NCBI GenBank assembly: GCA_026421245.1
Contig: JAPKDJ010000016.1
Span: 1 to 62,949 of the forward strand
Reading direction: 5' to 3'
Length of the DNA: 62,949 nucleotides
Source of the DNA: Akkermansiaceae bacterium
GTDB taxonomy: Bacteria; Verrucomicrobiota; Verrucomicrobiia; Verrucomicrobiales; Akkermansiaceae
The notes under the pieces were generated by a model. The model saw only the letters and a list, made by a program, of their open reading frames with translations. It was not told where the DNA came from and ran no database searches. This document shows positions 35,535 through 42,790 of this stretch, piece by piece (position 1 is the first letter of the stretch; each line of letters starts with the position of its first letter). The position numbers were made by a program, and so were the translations under genes.

Positions 35535-36611
35535 CTATGAGACGGTGGGAGTTTTAATCCGCTCGACAACCCGGAGGCGCGAGCTACGGGAACGGGCGTT
35601 GCGGGAAACTTCCTCTCCCCCTGGGGCAACTCCCTTGCGGGCGAGGAGGCGGTAGACGTGATTCGGATTGGGCCTGGGAGACGGCCACTCCGGGCGGTCA
35701 ACTTCAGCCTTGGAGGCATCGCGAAAGGTCTGTTTGACAATGCGATCCTCAAGACTGTGAAAAGTAATGATGGCAAGACGCCCCCCAATCTTCAGAAGAT
35801 CAGGAGCAACTTCGAGAAAACGACGAAGCTCGCCCAGCTCGTCGTTCACCTCGATTCGCAGGGCTTGAAAAACCTTGGTGGCGGGATGAGTGCGACCTCG
35901 ACGCCCAATGAGCTTCTCGATTCCATCGGCAAGTTGCAGGGTCGTTTCAAAAGGAGCCTTCGCCCGTTCTTGAACAATCCACGCCGCAATCTTACGCCCG
36001 GATTTTTCTTCGCCGAGGTCCCAAAAAATCTGACGCAACTCGGCTTCTCCCCAGCCATTGACAAGATCTGCAGCGGTAGGTCCCTCATCTCCCATGCGCA
36101 TGTCGAGGGGGCCATCGAAGCGGAAGGAAAAACCCCGTTCACCAACATCGAGTTGATGGGAAGAAACACCAAGATCGAGTAAGATCCCATCAAGCCCCCC
36201 CCAGTTTCCAACCTCAGCGAGGCGGGAAATTTCGCCAAAGCAACCTGCCACAGCTTCGAACCGGTCACCGAATCTGGCGAGCCGCTCGGTGGCGTAGTCC
36301 CTGGCTTCGGCATCGCGATCAATTCCTTTCACCGTCGCTCCGGCTCGAAGGAGAGCTTCGGTGTGGCCTCCCCCCCCAAGGGTGCCATCAACAAAAAGGC
36401 GTCCGTTTAGCGGAGCCAAAAAATGGACCACTTCATCCAGGAGGATTGACTCATGGTAAAAGGGTTGATCGGTAGAATCGGACCGTCCACCTGCCATGGA
36501 ATAGGCACACCCCACCGCCTTCGAAGTCATTCCGCGAAACAGAGATCGTGAAGTGAAGCTGCGAAGCCGTCGAAAGTCGGACAACTTTTGAATGGGGTGA
36601 GTGGACAGCAT
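35535..36611 (-). CDS. rsmH: 16S rRNA (cytosine(1402)-N(4))-methyltransferase
   Basis: A 358-residue SAM-dependent methyltransferase that modifies C1402 in the ribosomal decoding centre. The SAM-binding motif is VDGTLGGGGHTEALL near residue 74, with ILLDLGVSSHQLD near 143, RMGDEGPTAADLVN near 170 and THPATKVFQALRIEVNDEL near 241. The first 38 residues are not conserved in the family. Starts at residue 28 or 39 (36497, MAGGRSDST) would give a normal N-terminus; the longest version is listed since no ribosome binding site decides. It lies 24 bases after mraZ. Confidence 0.92.
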   Translation of the reverse strand: MLSTHPIQKLSDFRRLRSFTSRSLFRGMTSKAVGCAYSMAGGRSDSTDQPFYHESILLDEVVHFLAPLNGRLFVDGTLGGGGHTEALLRAGATVKGIDRDAEARDYATERLARFGDRFEAVAGCFGEISRLAEVGNWGGLDGILLDLGVSSHQLDVGERGFSFRFDGPLDMRMGDEGPTAADLVNGWGEAELRQIFWDLGEEKSGRKIAAWIVQERAKAPFETTLQLADGIEKLIGRRGRTHPATKVFQALRIEVNDELGELRRFLEVAPDLLKIGGRLAIITFHSLEDRIVKQTFRDASKAEVDRPEWPSPRPNPNHVYRLLARKGVAPGGEEVSRNARSRSSRLRVVERIKTPTVS

Positions 36612-36635
36612 TTTTAAAAAAGGGTGATCGGGCCT

Positions 36636-37103
36636 TTAAAAGCCAAGCATTCCTGAAATCGCCGCGTCATTTTCGCGGGTTTTTTCTTCGAGAGCTTCTA
36701 TCGTCTCGCCGTTATCTGGAGTGAAAATTTCAAAGCGCTCTCCGCGCCCTACGATGCGAACTGCTCCGGGAAGAGTCAGCCCGTGCCCCTCGGCCAGAGC
36801 CTTGGGGATGGTCAGCTTACCTTGTTCGTTCACCTTGGATTCAATAGCGGAACCGAAAAGGATGTCTCGCGCACGGTCCCTCTGGGCTGCGGTGACATCA
36901 GGTGTACTTTCGATATCAGCGAGCTTCCGATCAAAGGCTGTCTGGGTGAAAACCCGAAGTGCGGGAATCCCTTCAACCCTGACCTTCACAAAATAAACGC
37001 TCTCTCCATGAGGAGGACGCCAGTCGACCGGAAGGGAAAATCTTCCCTTGGGATCAAGTTGACGGTCAAGATGACCTGAGCGATTATGACCAGAAATATG
37101 CAT
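36636..37103 (-). CDS. mraZ: Transcriptional regulator MraZ
   Basis: From the ATG at 37103 the product has 155 residues with two SpoVT/AbrB-like domains: HLDRQLDPKGRFSLPVDWR at the start and SAIESKVNEQGKLTIPKAL in the second half. MraZ forms ring-shaped oligomers that bind short direct repeats in its own promoter and control the dcw cluster. A start 45 bases upstream (37148) is open, but it would place the 10-base-period repeats (37133-37159) partly inside the coding region. The 37103 start also begins right at the conserved domain, so it is preferred. It is the first gene of the cluster. Confidence 0.92.
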   Translation of the reverse strand: MHISGHNRSGHLDRQLDPKGRFSLPVDWRPPHGESVYFVKVRVEGIPALRVFTQTAFDRKLADIESTPDVTAAQRDRARDILFGSAIESKVNEQGKLTIPKALAEGHGLTLPGAVRIVGRGERFEIFTPDNGETIEALEEKTRENDAAISGMLGF

Positions 37104-37132
37104 AGAGGAGCCGTGTTGAGTGTCTCGACTGC

Positions 37133-37159
37133 CACCGAAGTACACCAAAGCTCACTAAA
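37133..37159 (-). promoter_or_regulatory. Probable MraZ operator: three direct repeats at 10-base period
   Basis: On the minus strand three seven-base units follow one another with three-base spacers: TTTAGTG (37159-37153), TTTGGTG (37149-37143) and TTCGGTG (37139-37133). MraZ of other bacteria binds G-rich repeats of about five bases separated by five, i.e. with the same 10-base period, just upstream of mraZ. The last unit is 30 bases before the chosen ATG. Position and spacing fit autoregulation; the half-site differs somewhat from the E. coli TGGGN. Confidence 0.6.
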
Positions 37160-37502
37160 GATCAACCCGAAAGCCTAAATATTCAGGGCTTCCTTAGGAA
37201 ATAGACCCAAATTGAATCTTTTAATTCCCTGATCGAAAAGGATTCCCCCCTCTATCCCCCCAGAATCACAGGGAATTAACCCTCAACCGAGCTTTTTATT
37301 AACCTTTCTTAAATAATCGGGAAATTGATCACAATTATGGATTATCTCCATAAAACGAGCCCGGTGACACTACGGAACATCTTTTCCAGGAACGAACCCC
37401 TATCGATTCCCTAAAGCCTGTGCCGGTTCCTCGGCCAAGTTCGACTGTCCTTGGATTGAAGAGTCTTTTGATCCCACTGTGTGAAAGAGAGGTGAAACAG
37501 CC

Positions 37503-37636
37503 CTAAATGTGCCGGATCTCCTCTGCAGAAGTGATAAAGGCGATATCTTCCGCAAGGTTCACGGCAAGATCACGAGTTTCTCGGCGAAAGCGGCTCCGGG
37601 CATCAACGCGCCGAGGGCAAGCGCAGTGTATTTCAT
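37503..37636 (-). pseudogene. Remnant of a small secreted protein
   Basis: An ATG at 37636 opens a clear signal peptide (MKYTALALGALMPGAAFA) that runs into a TGA after 25 codons. Shifting frame near that point continues ETRDLAVNLAEDIAFITSAE and ends IRHI at a TAG (37503-37505). This looks like a decayed exported protein. The family is not recognisable. It lies in the 730-base stretch between mraZ and the porin gene; apart from this remnant, the MraZ repeats and the porin terminator, I see nothing else there, although AT-rich promoter-like sequence occurs at 37180-37350. Confidence 0.35.
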
Positions 37637-37759
37637 CGTTGTCTATTGTTTGGCTGGTCGCCGATGTATTTCTTGTTGGCGGCGTTTGAACGATACCGGC
37701 GTGGGAGCTTAATCATAATGATTCCCGTGTGCCTGTTTCGTCATAATCTGTTTCGTCGT

Positions 37760-37796
37760 CCAATAAAAAGCGGGCACCTCTTTTGAGGGGCCCGCC
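37760..37796 (-). terminator. Intrinsic terminator of the porin gene
   Basis: GCGGGCACCTC (37770-37780) and GAGGGGCCCGC (37785-37795) form an 11-base stem with one mismatch and a four-base loop. On the minus strand the hairpin is followed by CTTTTTATTGG. It sits about 36 bases after the porin stop codon. Confidence 0.8.
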
Positions 37797-37831
37797 GGTC
37801 TTTGAAAAAGATTTGGTAAACGGATCGAGTC

Positions 37832-39004
37832 CTAGAAGTAGAATCGAACAGCTCCCCAAAGGGTCGTCGAATCAGAATCCCGGAGTCCGCCATCGTTGAC
37901 CTCATGCTCAACCCCAGTCATGAGCTTGAGATTATGATCACAGATGAAGTAATTCAAACCAGCGTAGACGGTGTGGTTGTCTTCTCCAAGCGCGCCCAAA
38001 ACGGCGTTGTCGCCACCAACTTCACGGAAGTAACGCTTCGTTCCATTGATCCCACCGGCTTCCGAATGGAACCACTGGTAACGGAAGACAGCTTCAAGCT
38101 TATCCTCGATCAGTTCGGTGGACGGCATGATCACAACACCATATACGGCCTCACCATCGTGGTCCTCACCATAGGTCACATTGGTGAAAAGATCAAAGTC
38201 TCCAATTTCGGTCTCGTAGGATGACACAACAGCCCACTCGTATCCGAGTGTTTCGTCCTCAAGCACATTGGAATCGTTGTAAAGTCCCTGGAGAGTGACA
38301 TCTCCACCAAGAGCTTTAAATTCAGCGGCAAGATGATAAGCCTCGCCCTTTTCCCACTGACCGAAGGTCTCTGAACCTCCGTCCGTCGTGTAAACACCGA
38401 AGGTGAAATCGATGTCATTCGTCTCAAACTGAATACGAGTACCGGTCGAACGATCGCCAGAAAAGTAGTTGTTGAGGTTAGAGCGCTCGATCGTCTTGAT
38501 TTTCTTGGAAGAAGTTAGCTCCTCACCGCCAAAGCCAATCTTATAGCGACCATATCCAATCGTGAGGTCTTCAAAGGCACCGACATCACCGAAGTCATGC
38601 TGAAGGTAAAGTTCGTCGAACCCATCGTATCTGATGCTGGCATCTCGGAATCCTCCGCGCTCGAAGTTTGCACGTCCCACAGCCTTGAAGCCGTCAAGGA
38701 ACTCGATCGATGCTCCGAAGCGAAGACGTCGCAATTCGTCGCCGTCGCCACTGAAGTCATTTCCGCCGACGTCTCCATCGACATATCCCCACTGTTGGTG
38801 GGCACGACCGAAGAGCTTGATTTTCTGAATCCAGGGATTCTTCTTGTTCTTGTAGACAGTTCCGATGTCTTGAAGTGTCTCGCACCAATCACCACCGCCA
38901 GAAGCGGGGGCAGGGATGGGATCAGCCGAGAAGTCGCCCGCGAGGGCACTGCCGGTGGAGGCTGCGACGCCCACACCGATTACTTGGATTAGTTTGCTAG
39001 TCAT
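37832..39004 (-). CDS. Outer-membrane porin, phosphate-selective porin O/P-like
   Basis: A 390-residue beta-barrel protein from the ATG at 39004, which begins the signal peptide MTSKLIQVIGVGVAASTGSA. A start 36 bases upstream is open but less typical. The chain alternates short turns with amphipathic strands (IKLFGRAHQQWGYVDGD, DELRRLRFGASIEFLDGFKA) and ends in Phe (AVRFYF), the usual recognition signal for the BAM complex. The early RRLRFGASIEF segment resembles Porin_O_P proteins, which pass phosphate or polyphosphate, but substrate preference is uncertain. It stands alone with its own terminator. Confidence 0.85.
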   Translation of the reverse strand: MTSKLIQVIGVGVAASTGSALAGDFSADPIPAPASGGGDWCETLQDIGTVYKNKKNPWIQKIKLFGRAHQQWGYVDGDVGGNDFSGDGDELRRLRFGASIEFLDGFKAVGRANFERGGFRDASIRYDGFDELYLQHDFGDVGAFEDLTIGYGRYKIGFGGEELTSSKKIKTIERSNLNNYFSGDRSTGTRIQFETNDIDFTFGVYTTDGGSETFGQWEKGEAYHLAAEFKALGGDVTLQGLYNDSNVLEDETLGYEWAVVSSYETEIGDFDLFTNVTYGEDHDGEAVYGVVIMPSTELIEDKLEAVFRYQWFHSEAGGINGTKRYFREVGGDNAVLGALGEDNHTVYAGLNYFICDHNLKLMTGVEHEVNDGGLRDSDSTTLWGAVRFYF

Positions 39005-39267
39005 TTGTGTCAGTTTAGCCACGATTTCCATCAATCTCACAACCCTAGGGATTTCGCAACTCCATTATGTGACGGTAATGTCACACAGCTCTCACCCGAA
39101 GAGAGAATCAAGCCCAATCGCCGGGTCCTTGACATAGCGGGAAACGGCATTCAGTCCGGCTCGCACAAAGAGCCGAGAGTAAGCCCGATCATCGCCAGTT
39201 GATTTCTGAGTAAAAGAAGTCTCTGCCCTTAAGCCCCCCGGGTGGAGATCCCTCAAAATCCAAAACA

Positions 39268-39537
39268 GTGGGCGACAACAAAAGTGATGGGGGACATCTC
39301 AAGGACGGAATCCGCACCATCAGCTACGCCCGGCAAGGCACCCACCTCTACCAAGCCATCGTCATGCTTCTTGAGGTCAAATTCGTCGACAATCCAAAGA
39401 TCGCCTCCTGGCTTTTCAGCCCTGAAAAGAGTGACAAGGCACGCCAAGCTGTCGCAAAAGCCATTGCCATCGCCATCGCCATCTGCGATCACTTCGAAAA
39501 CGACACCCCTCCCTCTGCCTCAATCAAAGCCCGCTAG
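39268..39537 (+). CDS. Short ORF, possible C-terminal piece of an N-acetylmuramoyl-L-alanine amidase
   Basis: An 89-residue frame ends four bases before the ferredoxin start. The central part ([20 protein letters not shown]) and the following Ala-rich helix ([19 protein letters not shown]) resemble the last strand and helix of amidase_3 enzymes, where a Glu in LEVxFxxNP helps bind zinc. The rest of such an enzyme is missing upstream. It may be a broken gene or a small protein co-transcribed with the ferredoxin. The similarity is weak. Confidence 0.4.
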   Translation: MGDNKSDGGHLKDGIRTISYARQGTHLYQAIVMLLEVKFVDNPKIASWLFSPEKSDKARQAVAKAIAIAIAICDHFENDTPPSASIKAR

Positions 39538-39541
39538 AAAA

Positions 39542-39892
39542 ATGCCCGACCTCCTCCAATCCACGGCCAAGGCTCTCAATCTCGATAGCTACCAAAAACA
39601 CATCTTCCTCTGCGCCACTCCCACCGAAGCCAAGTGCTGTCCTCACGATGAAGGGAGGGAGTCCTGGCAGTTTCTAAAGAAGCGGTTCACCGAGCTCAAA
39701 CTCTGCGGCCCTCAGGCCCTTGTCCATCGCAGTAAAGCCGACTGTCTCCGCATCTGCACCCGCGGCCCCATCGCCGTCGTCTATCCCGATGCCATCTGGT
39801 ATCACTCCTGCACTCCGGAAAATCTCGAACGGATCATTCAGGAACATCTCATCGGCGGAGAACCTGTCGCAGAGCTACAAATCAACTCATAA
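39542..39892 (+). CDS. Thioredoxin-fold [2Fe-2S] ferredoxin
   Basis: A 116-residue protein starting [20 protein letters not shown]. The cluster cysteines are C24, C33 (or C32), C68 and C72, matching the C-x(7-12)-C...C-x3-C spacing of thioredoxin-like 2Fe-2S ferredoxins. The segment [16 protein letters not shown] and the following helix are typical of the family. It would carry electrons in the cytoplasm; the partner is unknown. It is followed immediately by a strong hairpin terminator shared with the convergent PEP-CTERM gene. Confidence 0.85.
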   Translation: MPDLLQSTAKALNLDSYQKHIFLCATPTEAKCCPHDEGRESWQFLKKRFTELKLCGPQALVHRSKADCLRICTRGPIAVVYPDAIWYHSCTPENLERIIQEHLIGGEPVAELQINS

Positions 39893-39925
39893 AAAACGCC
39901 GGGCCAAGATTGGCACGGCGTTTTT
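39893..39925. terminator. Bidirectional intrinsic terminator
   Basis: AAAAAACGCCG and CGGCGTTTTT flank an inner GCCAA-GA-TTGGC stem, giving a long hairpin with one internal mismatch. A-run before and T-run after make it work on both strands. It separates the ferredoxin gene from the convergent PEP-CTERM gene. Confidence 0.85.
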
Positions 39926-39949
39926 GAAAAAATCAATTCCCACCCGAAA

Positions 39950-40675
39950 TTAACGTCGACGTCGAAGAAGTCCAAGGAGAGCTACTCCACTGAGAAGAGC
40001 ACTCGAGGGTTCAGGGACGTTGGTTGTGATCACTAGATTGTCAACTGTTATGGTTTCGTTATTCGAAGAGTCAGACTGGCGGAACGCAAAGGCATCGAGG
40101 GATTGACCAGAATCTGAAGCATCCCCGGAAATTGTTTCCCCACCGACCGTCAGCGAGCCCATCCCGTCTGCCAGATCAAAAGAGAGAGAGACCGGAATAG
40201 TGTCACCGAAACTAAAATCGCTTGCGAGAGTTGCTTGAGCGGTGCTGCTAGAACTGGACAGCCCGAAAGAGTAATCCCCGCCGACGGTCGGAGCGACCAA
40301 GTCAAGACGGCTCCGGAAATTAAAGGATCCCCTTGTCATAAAATGAGCAAAATACTCGAAATCAGTTCCACCCGCTCCGATTACAGTGTCGTCATTCACT
40401 ATTACGTCAAAGGTCGCGGTAAGAACCCCTGCTGTTTGCGGGGCGAAAGTAAAATTGGCATCCTCCGAGGGGGTCCCATGCTGCACAACTGCTGCTCCGC
40501 CTGAAACCAAGAGGCCTTGATCAATCCTTCCACTGTGAATGTCCCAGCCTCCATTGGGAACTAATCTCCCGTCGTCGTAGGAAAAGTCATCCGAAGCAAG
40601 GGTGGCTCCTTGGGATTGGCAAATAAGAAGGGCGCTAGAAAAAACGCCCGCTGTGATTGTCTTTTGAATAGTCAT
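39950..40675 (-). CDS. PEP-CTERM sorted secreted protein
   Basis: A 241-residue protein from the ATG at 40675 with signal peptide MTIQKTITAGVFSSALLICQ and cleavage near SQGA. The middle part is a beta-sandwich resembling concanavalin-like lectin or 'choice-of-anchor' domains (SDDFSYDDGRLVPNGGWDIH, then ETITVDNLVITTN). The end is a full PEP-CTERM signal: VPEPSSALLSGVALLGLLRR plus Arg residues. Exosortase cleaves such tails and anchors the protein to the surface, usually with exopolysaccharide genes elsewhere. No exosortase is in the window. The start is preferred over one 30 bases upstream because it begins the signal peptide. Confidence 0.85.
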   Translation of the reverse strand: MTIQKTITAGVFSSALLICQSQGATLASDDFSYDDGRLVPNGGWDIHSGRIDQGLLVSGGAAVVQHGTPSEDANFTFAPQTAGVLTATFDVIVNDDTVIGAGGTDFEYFAHFMTRGSFNFRSRLDLVAPTVGGDYSFGLSSSSSTAQATLASDFSFGDTIPVSLSFDLADGMGSLTVGGETISGDASDSGQSLDAFAFRQSDSSNNETITVDNLVITTNVPEPSSALLSGVALLGLLRRRR

Positions 40676-40828
40676 GGTTGGCAGTGAGTGAGTCTCGCAT
40701 GCCAAAAAAGCAACTTGCTCGCCATCTGTCCATCAAATTCCTTGTGATAATCCAAACAACCTTTCCTAGATCTTAAGCAGTCCGTCAGCAAGCTTGCAGG
40801 CACCATTCCACGCCGCTAGAAGAGGCTC

Positions 40829-41893
40829 ATGCCAGTTTATGTCGTCACCGGAACCGATGAAGGCCGAGTTTCTGAAGAAGCCGCTACGCTCTTCGAGGAA
40901 CTCAAAGCCCCGGGAAGTGACGATTTCTCCAATGAGATCATCGAAGGCATTGCCGACAATTCGGAGGACGCTTTCCAAAAATGCTCTCAAGCGATCGAAG
41001 CGCTCCAGACCCTCGGCTTGTTCGCCGCCGACAAAGTGGTCTGGTTAAAAGGTGCCAACTTCTTTGGGTCTGACCGTACCAGTGACGCCGAGCGGGCGGT
41101 CACCGGAGTCGAAAACCTCCTCGAAGTTCTACAGGACGACCTCCCGGATGAAGTCACCTTTCTTCTGAGCGCCACTGGCATCAATGGCGTCCGCCGATTC
41201 GGGAAATGGGCCAAAAAAAGCACCGACTACCGCCCCTTCGACAAGATCGATGTCTCGAAGGAAGGCTGGGAAGAACAAGTCGCCCGCATTGTCACCCGCG
41301 TTGCCCGCGAGAAAAGGCTCACCATCCAAGGAGAGTCTCTCCAGCTCTTCGTCCAACGGGCTGGAGCCGAAACCCGCCAGATTAGCAATGAGATCGACAA
41401 ACTCGACCTCTACCTTGGGCCCGACCGACGCGAAGTCACCGTCGAAGACGTCACGCTCATGGTCTCGGTGAGCCACAAGGGCGTCATTTGGGAGATCTCC
41501 CGCGCCGTCGAAAAGCGCAATGCCAAACGCGCCATCGAACTCATCGACTCTCTCATCGCGAAAAACGAAAACGCAGTCGGCCTGATCAAAGCTTCCATCA
41601 TCCCCACCGTCCGAAATCTTTTCTTCGCAAAACTCGCCGGAGCCTACGGGTCCATCAATCGAGCCCCTGCCGGAATTCAAGCGGTCCTCCCAAAAAAGAA
41701 AGATGGCACCGTCAACACCTGGGGGTTGAAGATGGCCTCCGCTGGGGCAAAGAACTTCTCTCTTCCGCAACTTCAAAAGGCGATGGGCGACTGCCTCGAA
41801 GCGGACAAGGCTCTCGTCACCTCGGGTCAGGACCCTCGCATGGTCCTTCACAAACTGGTGATCAAACTCTGCGACGGCAAACGCGCCGCTTGA
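40829..41893 (+). CDS. holA: DNA polymerase III subunit delta
   Basis: A 354-residue clamp-loader subunit that opens the beta clamp for loading on DNA. The fold is AAA+-like without a Walker A motif: it begins MPVYVVTGTDEGRVSEEA, has the VVWLKGANFF strand near residue 70, and the typical helical collar domain with LIDSLIAKNENAVGLIKAS near 235 and the final helix DPRMVLHKLVIKLC. Length and profile match HolA. It is monocistronic on the plus strand, three bases from the convergent end of the reverse-transcriptase remnant. Confidence 0.88.
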   Translation: MPVYVVTGTDEGRVSEEAATLFEELKAPGSDDFSNEIIEGIADNSEDAFQKCSQAIEALQTLGLFAADKVVWLKGANFFGSDRTSDAERAVTGVENLLEVLQDDLPDEVTFLLSATGINGVRRFGKWAKKSTDYRPFDKIDVSKEGWEEQVARIVTRVAREKRLTIQGESLQLFVQRAGAETRQISNEIDKLDLYLGPDRREVTVEDVTLMVSVSHKGVIWEISRAVEKRNAKRAIELIDSLIAKNENAVGLIKASIIPTVRNLFFAKLAGAYGSINRAPAGIQAVLPKKKDGTVNTWGLKMASAGAKNFSLPQLQKAMGDCLEADKALVTSGQDPRMVLHKLVIKLCDGKRAA

Positions 41894-41895
41894 TC

Positions 41896-42222
41896 TCACT
41901 TCCAATTCTCGGGCTCAAATTTGCGGAGCAACTTCTCCGCGCGCTTCGCGTTCAACATCTGAACCGCTGCGATTCTCCCGCGCAAATGCTCCCTCTCTTC
42001 TGAGGCCGGACCGCGATGAAGAATCGCCTTTAAAAGATCCAAGTCCGCGCGACTCACATTCGCGTGCTCGTTCACAGTCACTCCCGCAAGCCGCTGGCTT
42101 GACGTCATCACCCGCATATTCTTTGGATTGATCAAAAAGCCCTCCTCCAAAATAATCACGTTCACTCGGTCTCCGCTGAACGCCAAATCATCGGCATAGC
42201 GCGTGCAGCTCAAACCCAGCAC
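41896..42222 (-). pseudogene. 3' fragment of a retron-type reverse transcriptase
   Basis: The frame contains the catalytic RT motif TRYADDLAFSG at its very start, then EGFLINPKNMRVM, SSQRLAGVTVN, ANVSRADLDLLKAILH and LRGRIAAVQMLN. This order is the palm motif 5 and thumb region of bacterial retron-type RTs, where the corresponding segment is usually RQ-VTGLVVN; here it reads QRLAGVTVN. The fingers and first half of the palm are missing and a stop codon lies about 18 bases upstream of the GTG at 42222. So it is a truncated relic. No msr/msd-like RNA hairpin or effector gene is obvious in the 230 bases beyond. Confidence 0.75.
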
Positions 42223-42450
42223 TCTTTGATAAGCCCCTCAGACCCAATCCAGCCAAAAAGCCTGAGGCTACTGAAGAAAAGGTGGTCTTGCCGTGGCGGT
42301 TCACCCTTGTGTTGGGAGTAGCTGGGGTTACCTAATCACAGAAGCCGATCAGCGTTGACGACGATTACTCCAAGCCCACTCATGACATCGAAATTCGATG
42401 ATGACTCGAATCTCCCTCTCCGAAGCTGGAGTTTCAGACTGCCGCTCCGT

Positions 42451-42663
42451 CTAGCGGCGGCGGCGCAGGGTTGAGGCCGAGAGGCCTAATGCGATCAAGA
42501 GCGTGTGCGTTGGTTCCGGGACGGCGACCGCGATTTCGGCCCCGGTGTCGTCGTAAGCCCAGGCGTGAATCACACCCGGCGTGTTGTCGCTCTGCAAGGT
42601 CACCTCTGCCCAACCGTGCGAATGGGCCCGGGCAATTCTGATGCGGTGGAGAACTTGGTGCAT
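42451..42663 (-). pseudogene. C-terminal remnant of a PEP-CTERM protein
   Basis: A 70-residue frame ends in VPEPTHTLLIALGLSASTLR and Arg residues, a complete PEP-CTERM tail. Before it comes HGWAEVTLQSDNTPGVIHAW, a closing beta-strand pattern frequent in PEP-CTERM proteins. There is no signal peptide and the normal N-terminal part is absent, so this is a 5'-truncated gene. It lies beside the RT fragment, which is also 5'-truncated. The 210 bases between the two hold nothing I recognise. Confidence 0.6.
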
Positions 42664-42790
42664 TGAGCCTTCTAGTCTGAGCTACAGAACCCCAGCCCAT
42701 TCGGCCATTCCACATTCATTCATTGGTGCCTCCCACCCCCCTCTTGACGAATCGTCCCCAAAAGATGAGAGTTTCGCCACGTAACCGCGT

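Noticed and set aside
37507..37712. Plus-strand small ORFs between mraZ and the porin gene
   Set aside because: The products have no protein-like features, while the minus strand there shows a clear signal peptide and decayed continuation.
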